Shown: positions 1-14,000 of the stretch, piece after piece
Layout: each line of letters starts with the position of its first letter
Numbering within the stretch: the stretch's first letter is position 1
Assembly (NCBI RefSeq): GCF_016097555.1
Contig: NC_054701.1
Coordinates: forward strand, 2,876,696-2,940,695
DNA: 64,000 bases
Origin: Gigantopelta aegis
Taxonomy: Eukaryota; Mollusca; Gastropoda; Neomphalida; Peltospiridae
Direction of reading: 5' to 3'
The notes under the pieces: model-generated
Told to the model about the DNA's origin: nothing
The model's database searches: none
The model's input: only the letters and a program-made list of their open reading frames with translations
Program-made: the position numbers and the translations under genes

Positions 1-1119
1 TTAAATGTAGGCCTATACACTAAAATTTGTGTAGCCTATATAGATACTAATTTTATTAGACGTTTATTAAATGTGTAGGTTACACAATGTCATGTCGGAC
101 CATCGTTAATGTCGGATTCTGCATTTTTCTAAATATAAATTTCTTGTATTACTCATATGGTCTACAATAAACGGTTACATAAATATTGTATTTTTCGACT
201 CTATCTTTATGTCATGGACTATATAATAATACAATGAACACTGTTTTCTCCATTGGTGAGAACATCATTCGTTATTTTTGATAACACATACATGTTAACA
301 CATATACGTGCGCTAATATTTTAAAGAAATACGACTGCCTGCTCCTAGGTGATGACTAGATCACCAATACCATACCATCCAATGAAAAACAAGAACGGTC
401 GAATCGATCACTCCGTGGCGTACAAGATAACCTGAAATTGACTTGTTTGTAACGCACAAGTTAACTATAAGTGAAAGGGCAGTACATAGGTTTTAATTGG
501 AAAAGGCATTTCAGTTTATTTTAAAACTTTTTTTTCAGGATATGTAAGAAATAAAATAAAACATTCGTGTCCGTTAGATACCATTTAACTTACAACTCGT
601 TGCTTAAAAAAGTATCCAACTTGCTTTTGCTCGTTGGATACGTTTTAAAACGGCTTGTAAGATGTAGTACGTAGGCCTATGGACTTTAACCAATGAATGT
701 GAAGTGTAGGGCCTGACAGGTTATTTTTCAAAAAGTTAGTGTAGATTATGTTTAGAAAGACCCAGGTCGTGATGATTTTCCCCAACTTCTAGATATAAAC
801 TAACTGCCTACTGCCCAGAAGATGGTGACAAATTCACTGGTTATAATATAGTGATCGTAGGCTTAACACATGTCTAACGTCGGCAGACAACGGGCCATCA
901 AGCAATATTTAGTTCCAACACATTTTTTTTCAACTTATTTTCGTGCATATATCCAATTAAGGTTCTAGCACGCTATCCTGGGCACAGACCTCATTTATCT
1001 GGGCTGTCTATCCAGGACAGTGGGTTAGTTGTTAATTGTTAGTGGTTAGTGACAAAGAAGAGGGTGTAGCGGCCTTACGTCTACCCATTGAGTCGTTAAA
1101 ACTTTCTTTGGGTGGGAGC
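1..1119. other. AT-rich flank with one dispersed repeat
   Basis: No gene seen. About 252-680 resembles 14886-15125: both start CATTGGTGAGAAC, share CCATACCATCCAATGAAAA and TCGAATCGATCAC, and contain a short hairpin around GTATCCAAC..GTTGGATAC. I do not recognise the family. The rest is unique AT-rich sequence. Confidence 0.5.
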
Positions 1120-2012
1120 CGGTAGTTTGTATCTATCAGCCTTATGTCCGATGGCTTAACCACGACGCCACCGAGGCCGGTAGTTCCAAGACAAACATTA
1201 TGTAAACGTGTAGGCCTTTCATGCATGAAATTATTCGGGGGAGGGAGGCATAGATTGCATTAGGCTGGCATGTGCAAAAAGCCTTAGTTCGTCAGAAGGG
1301 AGGGGAGGGGCATTCTAGCCTGCAATTTTTGAAACTAGATGTCCTCAAATGCGATTTCCTTCATTCTATAAGTAGAATTTGCATGACAACACTTTTTAAA
1401 TGCGTTTGTTTTCACGTATGCCGGTTTTTGCCGGTCGACATCACCACGGACCAGGAGATGTTTTGTCCTTTGGTTCCGTCGGATCGGCAAAATTGTATTT
1501 CACGTTTAAATATTCATACATTAGTTTAAGGCAATCATGTAAAACCGGTAGGTTTTGATTCAGGCCGGCAGAATTTATAATCCGACAGGAATTTCACCTA
1601 ATTTTACACGGTGAAAATATAAACACAGTGCCATATAGCCATTTATCAAACAGTTGTACATCTTGAAAGTGAAATAATTACCACCAATGAAAAATTCTAG
1701 ACTGGTTCGAGGTATGCTTTCGTGGACAATTTTTTAAACTTATAATTAAATGAGTGCTCTTTCTTGCATGGGTACTCGAGTCCTGTAAACAGACTCGAGT
1801 ATTGCTAGACTCGGCCTGTGTTCGAGTATTCGAGTACTCAACCTGTCTGTGGGATGATACATATAAAATATCCATTGCTGCCAATCGAAAATAGTAGCCC
1901 ATGACGTGGCTTACACATATATTACGTGTGTGGGATCCTTAACCATATGTCCGACGCCATATAACCGTAAATAAAATGTGCGGAGTGTGTCGTTAAATAA
2001 AACATTAAAATA
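1120..2012. mobile_element. Family-B SINE scraps around unrecognised sequence
   Basis: 1120-1200 holds an antisense SINE head (CACGACGCCACCGAGGCCGG). 1925-2012 is a sense 3' tail (ATATAACCGTAAATAAAATG.., CGTTAAATAAAAC). Nothing recognisable lies between them. Both belong to the family whose full copies are at 27157 and 29884. Confidence 0.6.
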
Positions 2013-2310
2013 TTCCTTTCCTTTCATAATATTCCGTGGGTTTCTACCAAAAGGAGGAAATCAAAGAACGATAATGGCTGCGCCCAGTGTTTTTCGACGA
2101 ATGGTCTTGCATAATACAAATAGAACCATTTGTTACAAAATCAGAATCAACTACATTTATAGGTAAATGCATTTATTTTCAACGAGCTTTTATAACTAAG
2201 ACATTCAAATGACATTCTTTAAAATTATCCATCCTACGGACAGCATCATTGGACAAAATTGAAAAATGACGATAGGATAGATTCACAGGTGACGGGCTGA
2301 TCCAGGATTT

Positions 2311-2329
2311 TATGGGGGGGGGGGGGGGT
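2311..2329 (+). repeat. G homopolymer run
   Basis: A run of about 14 G residues in AT-rich sequence. No function is assigned. Confidence 0.8.
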
Positions 2330-2748
2330 TGCCAAATTCTATAAAAAGACAATTTGAGTTTGTTAAAGGCTAATTAGCCGAGCTACCAATATTCGCATGG
2401 AGGTTCAGGGACATGTTTTCCAGAATATTTTGAAACGAAAATGCTCAGATATACTCCTTCAACTTGTAGTCACAACGGCCTTAACAATAATTGGTCAAAA
2501 CGGCCAAAGTGAAAAAGTCAAAACGGCCCTTAACAAAAGTCAAAACGACTAAGTCTAAAGTGAAAAAAGTCATAACGGCCCTTGAAAAAAAGTCAAGACG
2601 TCCTTGGATATAATATTTTAAAAATCATCTACACAGTCACAAGTGTCAAGAAAGATGACTGTGCAAAGACAGTTTTTATAGTACGCTCTCACTACACGAA
2701 TATTATCTGCGTCTTATTTATGGTTGAATAAACAAGGAAATGTAAGGA

Positions 2749-2805
2749 AATGTTTTATTTAACGACGCACTCAACACATTTTTATATAGCGTCGGGAATA
2801 AACAA
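2749..2805 (-). mobile_element. Family-B SINE 3' tail fragment
   Basis: Antisense tail ATGTTTTATTTAACGACGC followed by ACTCAACACATTTT, then degenerate sequence. Confidence 0.6.
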
Positions 2806-2819
2806 AGAGTTTACAATCT

Positions 2820-3773
2820 ACATTTATTATGTGGTTAGTGTACTAGTACATCTGTGTTAATATGTAGATTTTAAGTACAGGTAAGTTTTGGAGAAACATG
2901 AATAGTTATTATTATAACACATCGCCCGAGCCATTATACAAGAGATTGCACCAAGCAAAGGGCATCCTACCCCAACTCTACCTCAAAGCCCAAACCCCCC
3001 AAAATGAGAGTACAAAGATACACCTCAACACGATGCATTTATATATGTTAAAAAAATAAATGTAGGAATTATTATTAAAAACATCATTAAATATATTATT
3101 TGGCTTATAGGCTTATTTGTTTTTGTCTTCGGGCGATGTTTGGGATATCGTTATGTACAGCCCGAACATGAAAAATTCGTATATTTTTTTTCTAAAAAAT
3201 ATTTCACCTACATTTATTTTTGTAACATATATAAATCTATCATGTTGAGGTGTATCTTTGTGCCAAATATGAACAATGTACACCTCGGCATTAACATTCT
3301 GGCTTTGTTTTTGTCTCCGGGCGACGTCCGGGCTCCGGGCTGCAAATAGGCTGAACAGGGGGGATACAGGCTTGGAACAGACTAGTTCTTTAACAAAAGT
3401 TATGGTGCCATTCCCATTGACCATCTTAGATAATTGTCGTAATCCCCGGGTGTGAAGTGGTCACTGCAAATCGAATCCCATCTTGATGGTCCTTTCCAAT
3501 AAGCACATGTTCGGTTTAAGAAGTGCTTCCATGCAAACAATGTCGGTTTGTCTTTCGGAAAAATATGCTAACTTCTTTTGCCTTTAACTGCAGCTTTTGT
3601 ACATCCATACACCGAACAATGGTTCACCATGTTTCACATTTGAAAGATATCTTCAAAATAATATTCCAAACATACAATTCAGTTCAATAGAATAAAAATT
3701 TTGCGTTTTAAAAATACATGTGTTCCACTTCCATGTAAAATGACCGAAAGGTTGCGAATCGTGCGTTCATGTT
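2820..3773. other. Unassigned AT-rich sequence with a 20-odd-bp inverted pair
   Basis: No gene. ACAAAGATACACCTCAACA at about 3013 pairs with TGTTGAGGTGTATCTTTGT at about 3243, a possible small foldback element. A TTTTTGTCTCCGGGCGACG-like motif occurs twice (about 3120 and 3310). Confidence 0.45.
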
Positions 3774-4017
3774 ACATGGGCGTACATAGGATTTTGAAAA
3801 GGGGGGGTTCCAAAATAGATTGCAGAGATATTGGGCATATATTTCTATGTTGAGTTTTGAAAAGGGGGGTTCCAAAATAGATTGCAGAGATACTGGGCAT
3901 ATATTTCTATGTTGAGTAAATATAATAATGTCAGATATATTAAAATTAAAAAAAAAAAGCGATTTCACGGGGGGTTTGGTCGAACCCATCGAACCCCCCC
4001 CCTATGTACGTCCATGT
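3774..4017. mobile_element. Small inverted-repeat element (MITE-like)
   Basis: Ends ACATGGGCGTACATAGG and CCTATGTACGTCCATGT form imperfect terminal inverted repeats of about 17 bp. Inside, a 67-bp stretch (TTTTGAAAAGGGGGG..GTTGAG) is tandemly duplicated. No coding sequence. The superfamily is not determined. Confidence 0.6.
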
Positions 4018-4384
4018 GTTATGCCGGTTAGCGCGTCACGGGGTCACCTGACTTGAGTTCAGAGGCTAATAAACTGTTACCAGTGATTCCGTTGTTTCGG
4101 TTGTTTTTATACATATTTTTGAACTGCCTGTGATATAGGCTATATTGGTTACTAATTATTACTAATGGGAATTAATTTAACGTGATAGTACCTATTGGCC
4201 GTTTTGACCATTTTCTTTGGCCGTTTTAACTTTTTTCTTTGGCCGTTTTAACTTTTTGTCTTTGGCCGTTTTGACTTACATGTTCAGGGCCGTTTCATCA
4301 TGGGGCCGTTTTGATCGCATACCCTCCTTCAAGTCCTTGCTCACGATATCGCGGCATTTACATTTTTGCGGTTTAGCACGCGCA

Positions 4385-4479
4385 ATGCCTCCTTTTGGCA
4401 TGTTTATTATTAGAAATGTGATGACAGACAACATATTGTTTTGCCTGTTAACCAATTTGAAGAAATGTCAAAATTTTGG
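4385..4479 (+). CDS. LETMD1: LETMD1 candidate exon 1 (start codon and presequence)
   Basis: ATG at 4385, then an open frame reading MPPFGMFIIRN..., ending at a perfect GTAAGT donor at 4480. It ends in phase 2 (GG), and the next exon supplies A, giving Gly and then FSSSHTNEG. The segment is hydrophobic/basic with few acidic residues, as expected for a mitochondrial presequence, and a locally CpG-richer stretch (4345-4385) precedes it. The phase fit and the total length near 360 are the main support; N-termini of this family are not conserved, so another first exon is possible. Confidence 0.5.
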
Positions 4480-7400
4480 GTAAGTATTCATAGTTTTACT
4501 GTTTGGTCATGGAATAACAGAGTGTGATTTTACTGACACCCCCAGTACTTACCATACAGTCATACAGTTCTGCTCTGACAGTTATCAGACTGTCATCTGG
4601 TTGTTGACAATCAAAACGAGGCTATACATGGTCACAGTGTTACTATATTTAGAACATGTGACCTGTAGAAAAGTATGGAAACATTTAAGGGCCATGCCTA
4701 TATTTATTGGCAATTTAAACAAAACACATAACTTTTAATATGTTCTATTCTTGGTTTCACTTGATAAATATTGATTATATAACTGCTGAATCTTACTAAT
4801 ATGGTGAACAATCTTGCAGAAGAATAATTATTATTACCGACTTTTCCATTGGAAAATGTAAATATGTTCCTACAATTAAAAAACCAAAACGTTTTAAGTT
4901 GACTTTTCTTCGTTCTTGTGTTCAAGTTTGTTTCGTAGACGTTATTACAAATGTGTGTACAAAAAGAACAATTTTTGACCTGTGTGGTCCACTGTATTGT
5001 AACGTTTGCGATTTACCGCAATATCGTGGTAACCTCCCTTGAATGGAAGCCATTACTATGATGTACTTCCACCAACTGTTTTAATGTTAGAAATGCATTT
5101 ATTTGTCAACACAATAGCATGGACATTATGCAGATATAGCAAAAATTGCAACCCAAGTATATTTACCTTTATATATGTTATCACATTTTTTTATTTCTTC
5201 CAAATAGTTAAGTACTGCAATATCATGGTACCCCAGTATACATGTTTTTAAGGCAATTTAGTGTTGTATTGATGATGAATTATGAAAAAAAGTAATTAAA
5301 AGGGGCCCTTTTTGCATAATTAACTCAACAGGGGACAATATTTGAAAATTTTAGGTAACCGGAAGTCAGTCCATGTGAATTTTACTTAGGTAACAGATTG
5401 TTTGGTTACATGAATATAGTTCTCATAACCGATGAGTTAGGCGGAATAGGCTACCTAATCCTAAAACACTTGAACTATAGTTCTGTGCTATATTGGTGGT
5501 TCAGATATATTTAAAAACATAAACTGATTTTCACTTTCATTATTCATAAATGGGACAAATGTACTTTTAATTTTAGAATGTATTTGTTCAACACCTAACC
5601 AATTGGCGGTTCTCGTGATTTTAAAGTTGCATAACCGGGACGCGAACAGAACAACATTTCTCGTGAAATATTATGCCCTGCTCAAGAAAGTAATAATTAT
5701 AATGTGCTGCTAAAAAAAGTAATAATTATAACTGACACATACAACTTTCCTCCGATTTGCTTGCTGTCCATTATGTGAGCATGACTGGTCATATGTGGTA
5801 GATACACCCTTTTTAAATACAGTTCGTTATATAATTATGTCTGACATAGGTTGTATGTGCCAAATACGACCCATATGCATTTTTTGTTATCAGTTTGTGA
5901 TAGAAATTACAAATGCGAAGTACAATAGAGCATACATTATGTCAATATGTTTATGTGCTTGTATCCTAAAAATAATATGACTTTTGTCATTGTGAAAGCT
6001 GGGTCTAATATGGAAATTTTTTTTGATACTGCATGCAACAAACCATTTGGCAACAGATAAGAATTGTGTCTGTATATATAAATAGGAATTGCAGTAACAT
6101 TAATGTTTGTATGGTTTGCTATTTTATGTGCACCATAATTATAATAATAAACATGTTTTGGTGAATTTTCTTGAAAAACAAATATCTATTTTGACGTTTT
6201 AATCAAAGCAAAGTTTCAAATATGTAATTTGTATCTATAGATACAATTTTAATTCATAATAATTTTGTATGTGGCATATACGACCAAAGTGCAAACATAA
6301 TTACACTGATTTTGGATGTATTTAATTGTATGTTACGGTGATCAAGTTCCGTCTTTCAGCTGCCTTTGAAGATCTATAGGATTGCCCTATATGTAGGCAT
6401 TACATATTAACAATACTGCACATAAAAATGCAATTGTAAGTTATCCAGGACAAAGTCCAGTAACAGAAGACAGTGTAATCAGAAGAAAGGTTAAAAGGCG
6501 AATAAAGTGAATGTGACCTCAACATAAACGATAGCAAGATCCATGAATTTTGATTAACTTTACAGTTAATGAATATTTGCAACAGAATGTTGAACGTGAA
6601 CATGACACAACACACACACCCCAAACATTAGCCCAAAATAGCACACACAACAAAAGCTGAACATGACATAGCACATACAACATAAGCTGAACGTGACATA
6701 GCACACACAACAGGACATGAACATGACATAGCACACACAACAGGACATGAACATGACATAGCTCACACAACAGGACATGAACATGACATAGCACACACAA
6801 CAGGACATGAACATGACATAGCTAACACAATAGGACCTAAACATGATATATAGCACACACAATAGAACTTGGCACATCAATGACAACAAGACCTGAACAT
6901 AACATAGCAAAAAGCTGAACATGAGAAAATAATCACTTGCGACAGTTTATTTGTTTGTTTTGTTTAACGACACCACTAGAGCACATTGATTGATTAATCA
7001 TCGGCTATTGGATGTCAAACATTTGGTAATTATGACACATCATCAGAGGAAACACGCTACATTTCTTCCTAATGCAGCAAGGTATCTTTTATATGCACTT
7101 CTCCACAGACAAGACAGCACATACCACGGCCCTTATCCAGTCACTTGCGACAGAACCTGAACATGACATAGCACTCACAACAGAACCTGAACATAATAGA
7201 GAACTCACAACAAAACCTGAACATGATGTGGCACACACAACAGAACCTGAACGTGACATAGTACACACAACAGAACCTGAAGAAGAACATGACAGAACAC
7301 ACATACAACATGCCATGATCATGACATAGCACACACAAGAGAACTTGAACATGACATATCACTCACAACAGACCCAGATAATAATTTAGCACACATAACA

Positions 7401-10400
7401 GAAACCGGAGGATTGATCACTTAACACACAATAAAACACTGAGAGAACACTGCACATAACATAGTCTGGAGATATCACTGAATACACATCATACATAACC
7501 TGGGAAGATCTCTGAACACCATAGAACCTGGAGAGATCACTGAACACAACATAACCTGGAAAAATCACTGGACACACAACAGAACCTGGAGAGATCAGTG
7601 AACACACAATAGAACCTGGAGAGATCACTGGACACACAACAGAACCTGGAGAGATCACTGAACACACAATAGAACTTAGAGAGATCACTGAACACGCAAT
7701 ATAACCTGGGAAGATCACTGGACACACAACAGAATCCGGAGAGATCACCAAATACACAACAAAACCAGGAGTGTGCACTGAACACAACAGTTTCCGGAGA
7801 GTACACCCAATGCACGGCAGGAGCTGTAGGGATTACTGTTCACTCAATATAACCTGGAGAGAATCCTGCATACTCAACAGGTGGACATGGTATAGTGTTC
7901 ACTACTTCTGGATTTGATATTCAGTACACACCCTCATTGGGTCAAAGAAAACAAGGATTTCACGAGTCAGAGTAGTTTCATTTTATTTATTGTATTATTA
8001 TTAACAAAAGTAAAATAACTTTTTTCACGTAATATTTCATTTAAGCGGTGATTTTATTAATACATACTTTTACTTATATTCCTTATTGAATGTTTGCTTC
8101 TAAATATGTTCTATTTACAAGCTTTTTCCTTTTTAAAAATAAATATGTGATTTTCAAAACTGAAATGTTTTAGAAGTGATGGTTCTTTCAGAATAAATAT
8201 TCAAATTTACTTGATATACTGTTGGTCGTAGGTGACGCATTTAATTCAATCATGAATAATTGTCGTAACTACAATTATTTAAGCAAATAACTAAAACACC
8301 TAATATGCTATAAATACCGCAAATATTCAAAGAAATCGTACATATGATCAGCTTTCATTGTCATTAAAAGAAATTCAACATCTAAACTACTGATCAAGAA
8401 AAACAGTTTTCCTTCATTATTTCGGCTTTTTAAAAATGAATTTTGATGCACTTACGTTCTTCTGGCTCTCACGCGACGATAACCATTATGATATTTTGAA
8501 GAACGTTAACATGCATTTTCCACCTACCAGGTATATGGACCTGGGCTTCCAATAAGTCAAGACTGTCAATTCCGTTATCAATTAAAATCAAATATCAAAA
8601 CCATACTACAATACACTAAAAAAAACCGCAAGTACATTGGTTACAAAACCATACTACAATACACTAAAAAAAACTGCAATTACATTGGTTACAAAACATA
8701 CTACAATACACTAAAAAAAAACCGCAAGTACATTGGTTACAAAACATACTACAATACACTAAAAAAAACGCAAGTACATTGGTTACAAAACCATACTACA
8801 ATACACTAAAAAAAAACGCAAGTACATTGGTTACAAAACCATACTACAATACACTAAAAAAAAACCACAAGTACATTGGTTACAAAACCATACTACAATA
8901 CACTAAAAAAAAACGCAAGTACATTGGTTACAAAATCATACTACAATACACTAAAAAAAACCGCAAGTACATTGGTTACAAAACCATACTACAATACACT
9001 AAAAAAAAATGCAAGTACATTGGTTACAAAACCATACTACAATACACAAGTACATTGGTTACAAAACCATACTACAATACACTAAAAAAAACGCAAGTAC
9101 ATTGGTTACAAAACCATACTACAATACACTAAAAACCCGCAAGTACATTGGTTACAAAACCATACTACAATACACTAAAAAAAAACGCAAGTACATTGGT
9201 TACAAAACCATACTACAATACACTAAAAACCCGCAAGTACATTGGTTACAAAACCATACTACAATACACTAAAAACCCACAAGTACATTGGTTACAAAAC
9301 CATACTATAATACACTAAAAACCCGCAAGTACATTGGTTACAAAACCATACTACAATACACTAAAAAAACACGCAAGTACATTGGTTACAAAACCATACT
9401 ACAATACACTAAAAAAAAACGCAAGTACATTGGTTACAAAACCATACTACAATACACTAAAAACTCGCAAGTACATTGGTTATAAAACCATACTACAATA
9501 CACTAAAAACCAGCAAGTACATTGGTTACAAAACCATGATAATTCAAACCACCGTAAATGTCGTCTAAATGAAAACACATTTCCTAATAATCCAAAAGCC
9601 CCAAAATGGTTATTAAAATACATACAGGTAAACAATGAAAATAGCACATACCATAAATAGTAATTATAACCATGTTTTAGTTGATCGTTAAAGATAATCT
9701 ACAGTAAACGTTAATACGTTCATACCAATACTAAATCTAAATATATTATACGAAAACTCCTACCATAAAATATAAAATACTATTAATTAAATCAAAACAC
9801 ACTAATCTGGACAACAACCCGATCCGCCAATACCCAGTGATAAGTGACCACATTTCCCTGACACACCCTTATATTTATGTAACTTTACATGACGGACAAA
9901 TCGTGCACGTGCAATAAGCTGCAGTGCTACGTGTATGTGCAGTTAGTGTTATTTATGCTGTACGCTGTAAAACGATTTTGTACCCGATAGTGCAATCAAC
10001 AAATCATCTTTTCTAAATTTACATTATACTTCAGTTGCGGCCAACATATTACTAAAACATTAAACATAATAAAACAATGCACATACATAACTCTCCCCCA
10101 TAATAAAACCATCTACCACACAGGTACACACACTTTTCTTCTTCGTTTTTTTTTTGTTGTCATGCAGAAGCCATAATTGTTGGGGGTTTTGGCCTCGGTT
10201 GACAGTTTTTTTTGCCACTGGGTAAAAATTATTGCTGTCGATTGAATGGGATATTTTATAAATTTTAATTTTTAATGTATTGGTTAAAAAGTTACTAGTT
10301 TAAAATTATTGTAGGTAGGCTGTAAATTGTGGCAGTAGGTTATCATTTTGCTCATGGCAAAAAAAGCTTTCAAAATTTCCGCAGGTAACAAAAGTTTATG

Positions 10401-10990
10401 GTGAAGCCCTCAGTAATGCTGAACAAAATCTTTGGTGATGAGTTAAAGGTTATTTTAGTTACTTATTTTAAACAAGACCATTCTGACTGCTTTCTAGATT
10501 TTCTTCGTCTCACACCAATGAGGGCCATGTTGCTCCTCCAAACGTATTGAAGAGATACTTGCTGGACCATGTCACCAAGTTTGTTGATAGAAGAACGGTA
10601 GTGCTAGAGGAACAGTACCCAAGAGTATTTCATATTTACAGAACGTTTAGAACAGGTAAATAATGGCATTATATACACTAACTTGAGATTTCTACCATTG
10701 CAATTGCAATAATTCTGTTATTTAATAGGTAAATTCAGCTGAAAAATGTTTTGTGCATACATTTTGTTTCTGTACTTTTTATAGTCGTTACCCACTTGTA
10801 ACTGCTTTGACCAAATTTAGAATCCAAATTAATATATGATTTGCAAGTTTTGTGTTGATATAATTATAAAACTGATTACAAATTACAATCACATTGAAAT
10901 TAGATCCTAAAGCACAATTCTTCCTGTCCATTTAAACTTATAATTGTTTACGTAGTCATTGAACAATACCAGTAACTTGATGGGCCAGTG

Positions 10991-11030
<40 letters not shown>

Positions 11031-14000
11031 CCTTTTCAGCTCTCTTCCACATGGCTTCGTTACTATCCTACTGTAAGAATATAATATGTAAATTCATCAT
11101 TTGAACCACTGTTCTGTCAGAATGGATCCAGTCAAATATACAAACTCTTATGCTTTTGAGATTGGTTCCAGTCATTTTTATTTTTTTTGTCTTTTTGTGT
11201 TATAAATATGAGGTAATTCAAAATCAGGAGGAATTGTGCTTTATATACATGTTTTACAAATAGAGGATTCGTCTCGTCACAAGTTTTTTTTTAATATGGA
11301 AAATATCGACAGTCTGTTAACTAGACAAGGTTGATATTTTCCACATTAAAAAACACGAGTAGCTAATTTTATTTATTCTATAACACTTCTAAAATAACAT
11401 TTTAATAAAATTTTTAGTAAATTACATTACTAAAGTCGCCACCATCAGTAATATGACGTCATCACGATTAGCACCAATTAGTTTAACGTCACACATTTTA
11501 AATAAATCTTTGAAAACATTACGCTCAGGTACACAGGTCCTGTTGGCTTGTAAGCAAATGACCCATCCACAGCAACACATTAACTAGAGACCTTGCAAAT
11601 TTGCATACCATTATTTACCGGGTTAATATACTAAATTATCACATGGGTTTATGACATGGATATCATGGGTAAGTTATAGGATAAATACGTTTGTTACGTT
11701 TATGTTACTACAGGATTTTCAAGTTTTGTGAAGGATGCCAAGGATTATTACCAGATATCATCAGAGTTGTGGAATGGTCGAGCTTTCAGTTACTTCTCCA
11801 GAACAGAGCTGGAGATCTATCGTCAGGTAGATCATATACTAAACTAGACTTTATATTACCTCCCTTCAGTGGTTAGATCATGTCATACTAAACTAGACGT
11901 TATATTACCTCCCTTTAGTGGTTAGATCATGTCATACTAAACTAGACTATTACCTCCCTTTAGTGGTTAGATCATCTCATGCTAGACTAGACTTTATATT
12001 ACCTCCTTAGTGGTTAGATCATCTCATACTAGACTTTATATTACCTCCCTTTAGTGGTTAGATCATCTCGTACTAAACTACACTTTATATTACCTCCCTT
12101 TAGTGGTTAGATCATTCCATACTAAACTACACTTTATATTACCTCCCTTTAGTGGTTAGATCATCTCATACTAAACCAGACTTTATATTACCTCCCTTTA
12201 GTGGTTAGATCATCTCATACTAAACCAGACTTTATATTACCTCCCTTTAGTGGTTAGATCATCTCATACTAAACCAGACTTTATATTACCTCCCTTTAGT
12301 GGTTAGATCATCTCATACTAAACCAGACTTTATATTACCTCCCTTTAGTGGTTAGATCATCTCATACTAAACCAGACTTTATATTACCCCCCTTTAGTGG
12401 TTAGATCATCTCATACTAAACCAGACTTTATATTACCTGCCTTTAGTGGTTAGATCATGTCATACTAAACCAGACTTTATATTACCTGCCTTTAGTGGTT
12501 AGATCATGTCATACTAAACTAGACTTTATATTACCTCCCTTTAGTGGTTAGAGAGAGAGACAGACAGACAGAGAGAGAGGGAACTAATAATTATTAAATT
12601 AAGACACGCAGATCTAGATAAAAATTTTGGTTAAAAACCAAACTAATTTCCTAAAAAAAAAATTAATATAAAATTTAAATTTACTTTACTTAAATTGATT
12701 TTTGTCACATTTTAGAGCGGGTATTTTTAAAAATAAATATAATATTTAAAAAAGAATTTTAGCCCTAAGGGGTAAAAGGTGGAACGGTTAGCACAGGCTA
12801 AATTTTTATTTTTATTACATAAAAGTATAAAAACATGATAAAAATAATAACATATTAAAAAATCGGCACGCTTTTTAAAAACATTTATCAATTTTAAATT
12901 ATTTTAAAAAAGACCCAACACCAAGTGGTTAGATCATGTCATACTAAACTAGACTTTATATTACCTCCCTTTAGTGGTTAGATCATGTCATACTCAACCA
13001 GACTTTATATTACCTTCCTTTAGTGGTTAGGTCATGTCATACTAAGGTCTCACTACACAGATGTCATCTGCCATTGAAACCCATGTTAAACTGCCCAACT
13101 TCAAGCGAAGATTGCCCATAGAACGGGTTCTCGTTGGCACTAACAACATACACCATTGCGAACATACATTATATAAGCATTTATATTCACTCCAAAATTG
13201 TGAACATTTCCGTCTCAGTTTTTTGCTATATGACCGCATCTGGCTGTAGTGCCGGTCCGAACAGGTTCCATTAACCGATTCACTCCGGCTGTCATTGCGC
13301 TATATACCCATGTCCCAAAAGGTTGATGCACAATATTACAAAATAACATGGGCAAAATACAGCCAGAAGGCTTACATTATTCATACATATTGTTTTAATT
13401 CTTCACCATTTCCTAGAAGTGAATATGTGAACCATAACATGTGCCACAATTAGGAACTATAGTGGACCGTGATGAATGAATTCTCACCCGGAAGTGATCT
13501 GTGTAGTGAGACCTAAACCAGACTTTATATTACCTCCCTTTAGTGGTTAGATCATGTCATACTAAACTAGACTTTATATTACCTCCCTTTAGTGGTTAGA
13601 TCATGTCGTACTAAACTAGACTTTATATTACCTCCCTTTAGTGGTTAGATCATGTCGTACTAAACCAGACTTTATATTACCTCCCTTTAATGGTTAGTTC
13701 ATCTCATACTAGACTTTATATTACCTCCCTTTAGTGGTTAGATCATCTCGTACTAAACTAGACTTTATATTACTTCCTTTTAGTGGTTAGATTGTGTCAT
13801 ACTAAACCAGACTTTATATTACCTCCCTTTAGTGGTTAGATCGTGTCATACTAAACCAGACTTTATATTACCTCCCTTTAGTGGTTAGATCGTTATACTA
13901 AACCAGACTTTGAATTACCTCCTTTACATAACTAGATCAGATCAAACCAGACTTTATATTGCCTCTCTTCAATGGCTTCATCATGTCATACCAAACCAGA

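Larger units (their letters stand above)
2470..4325. repeat. Opposed clusters of a GTCAAAACGGCC motif flanking 1.6 kb
   Basis: The left cluster (2470-2605) repeats GTCAAAACGGCC about six times; the right cluster (4195-4320) repeats the reverse complement GGCCGTTTTGAC about six times. Spacers are poly-A/T-like on both sides. This looks like a foldback-type element whose long termini are built from short repeats. The right end lies about 65 bp before the candidate LETMD1 start codon. Confidence 0.6.

Noticed and set aside
8779..9660. Lys/Tyr/Thr-rich repeat proteins
   Set aside because: 48-bp minisatellite in LETMD1 intron 1; frame changes with A-run length.
13042..13249. Small frames on both strands near 13100
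   Set aside because: Inside the Harbinger-type MITE; no transposase similarity.
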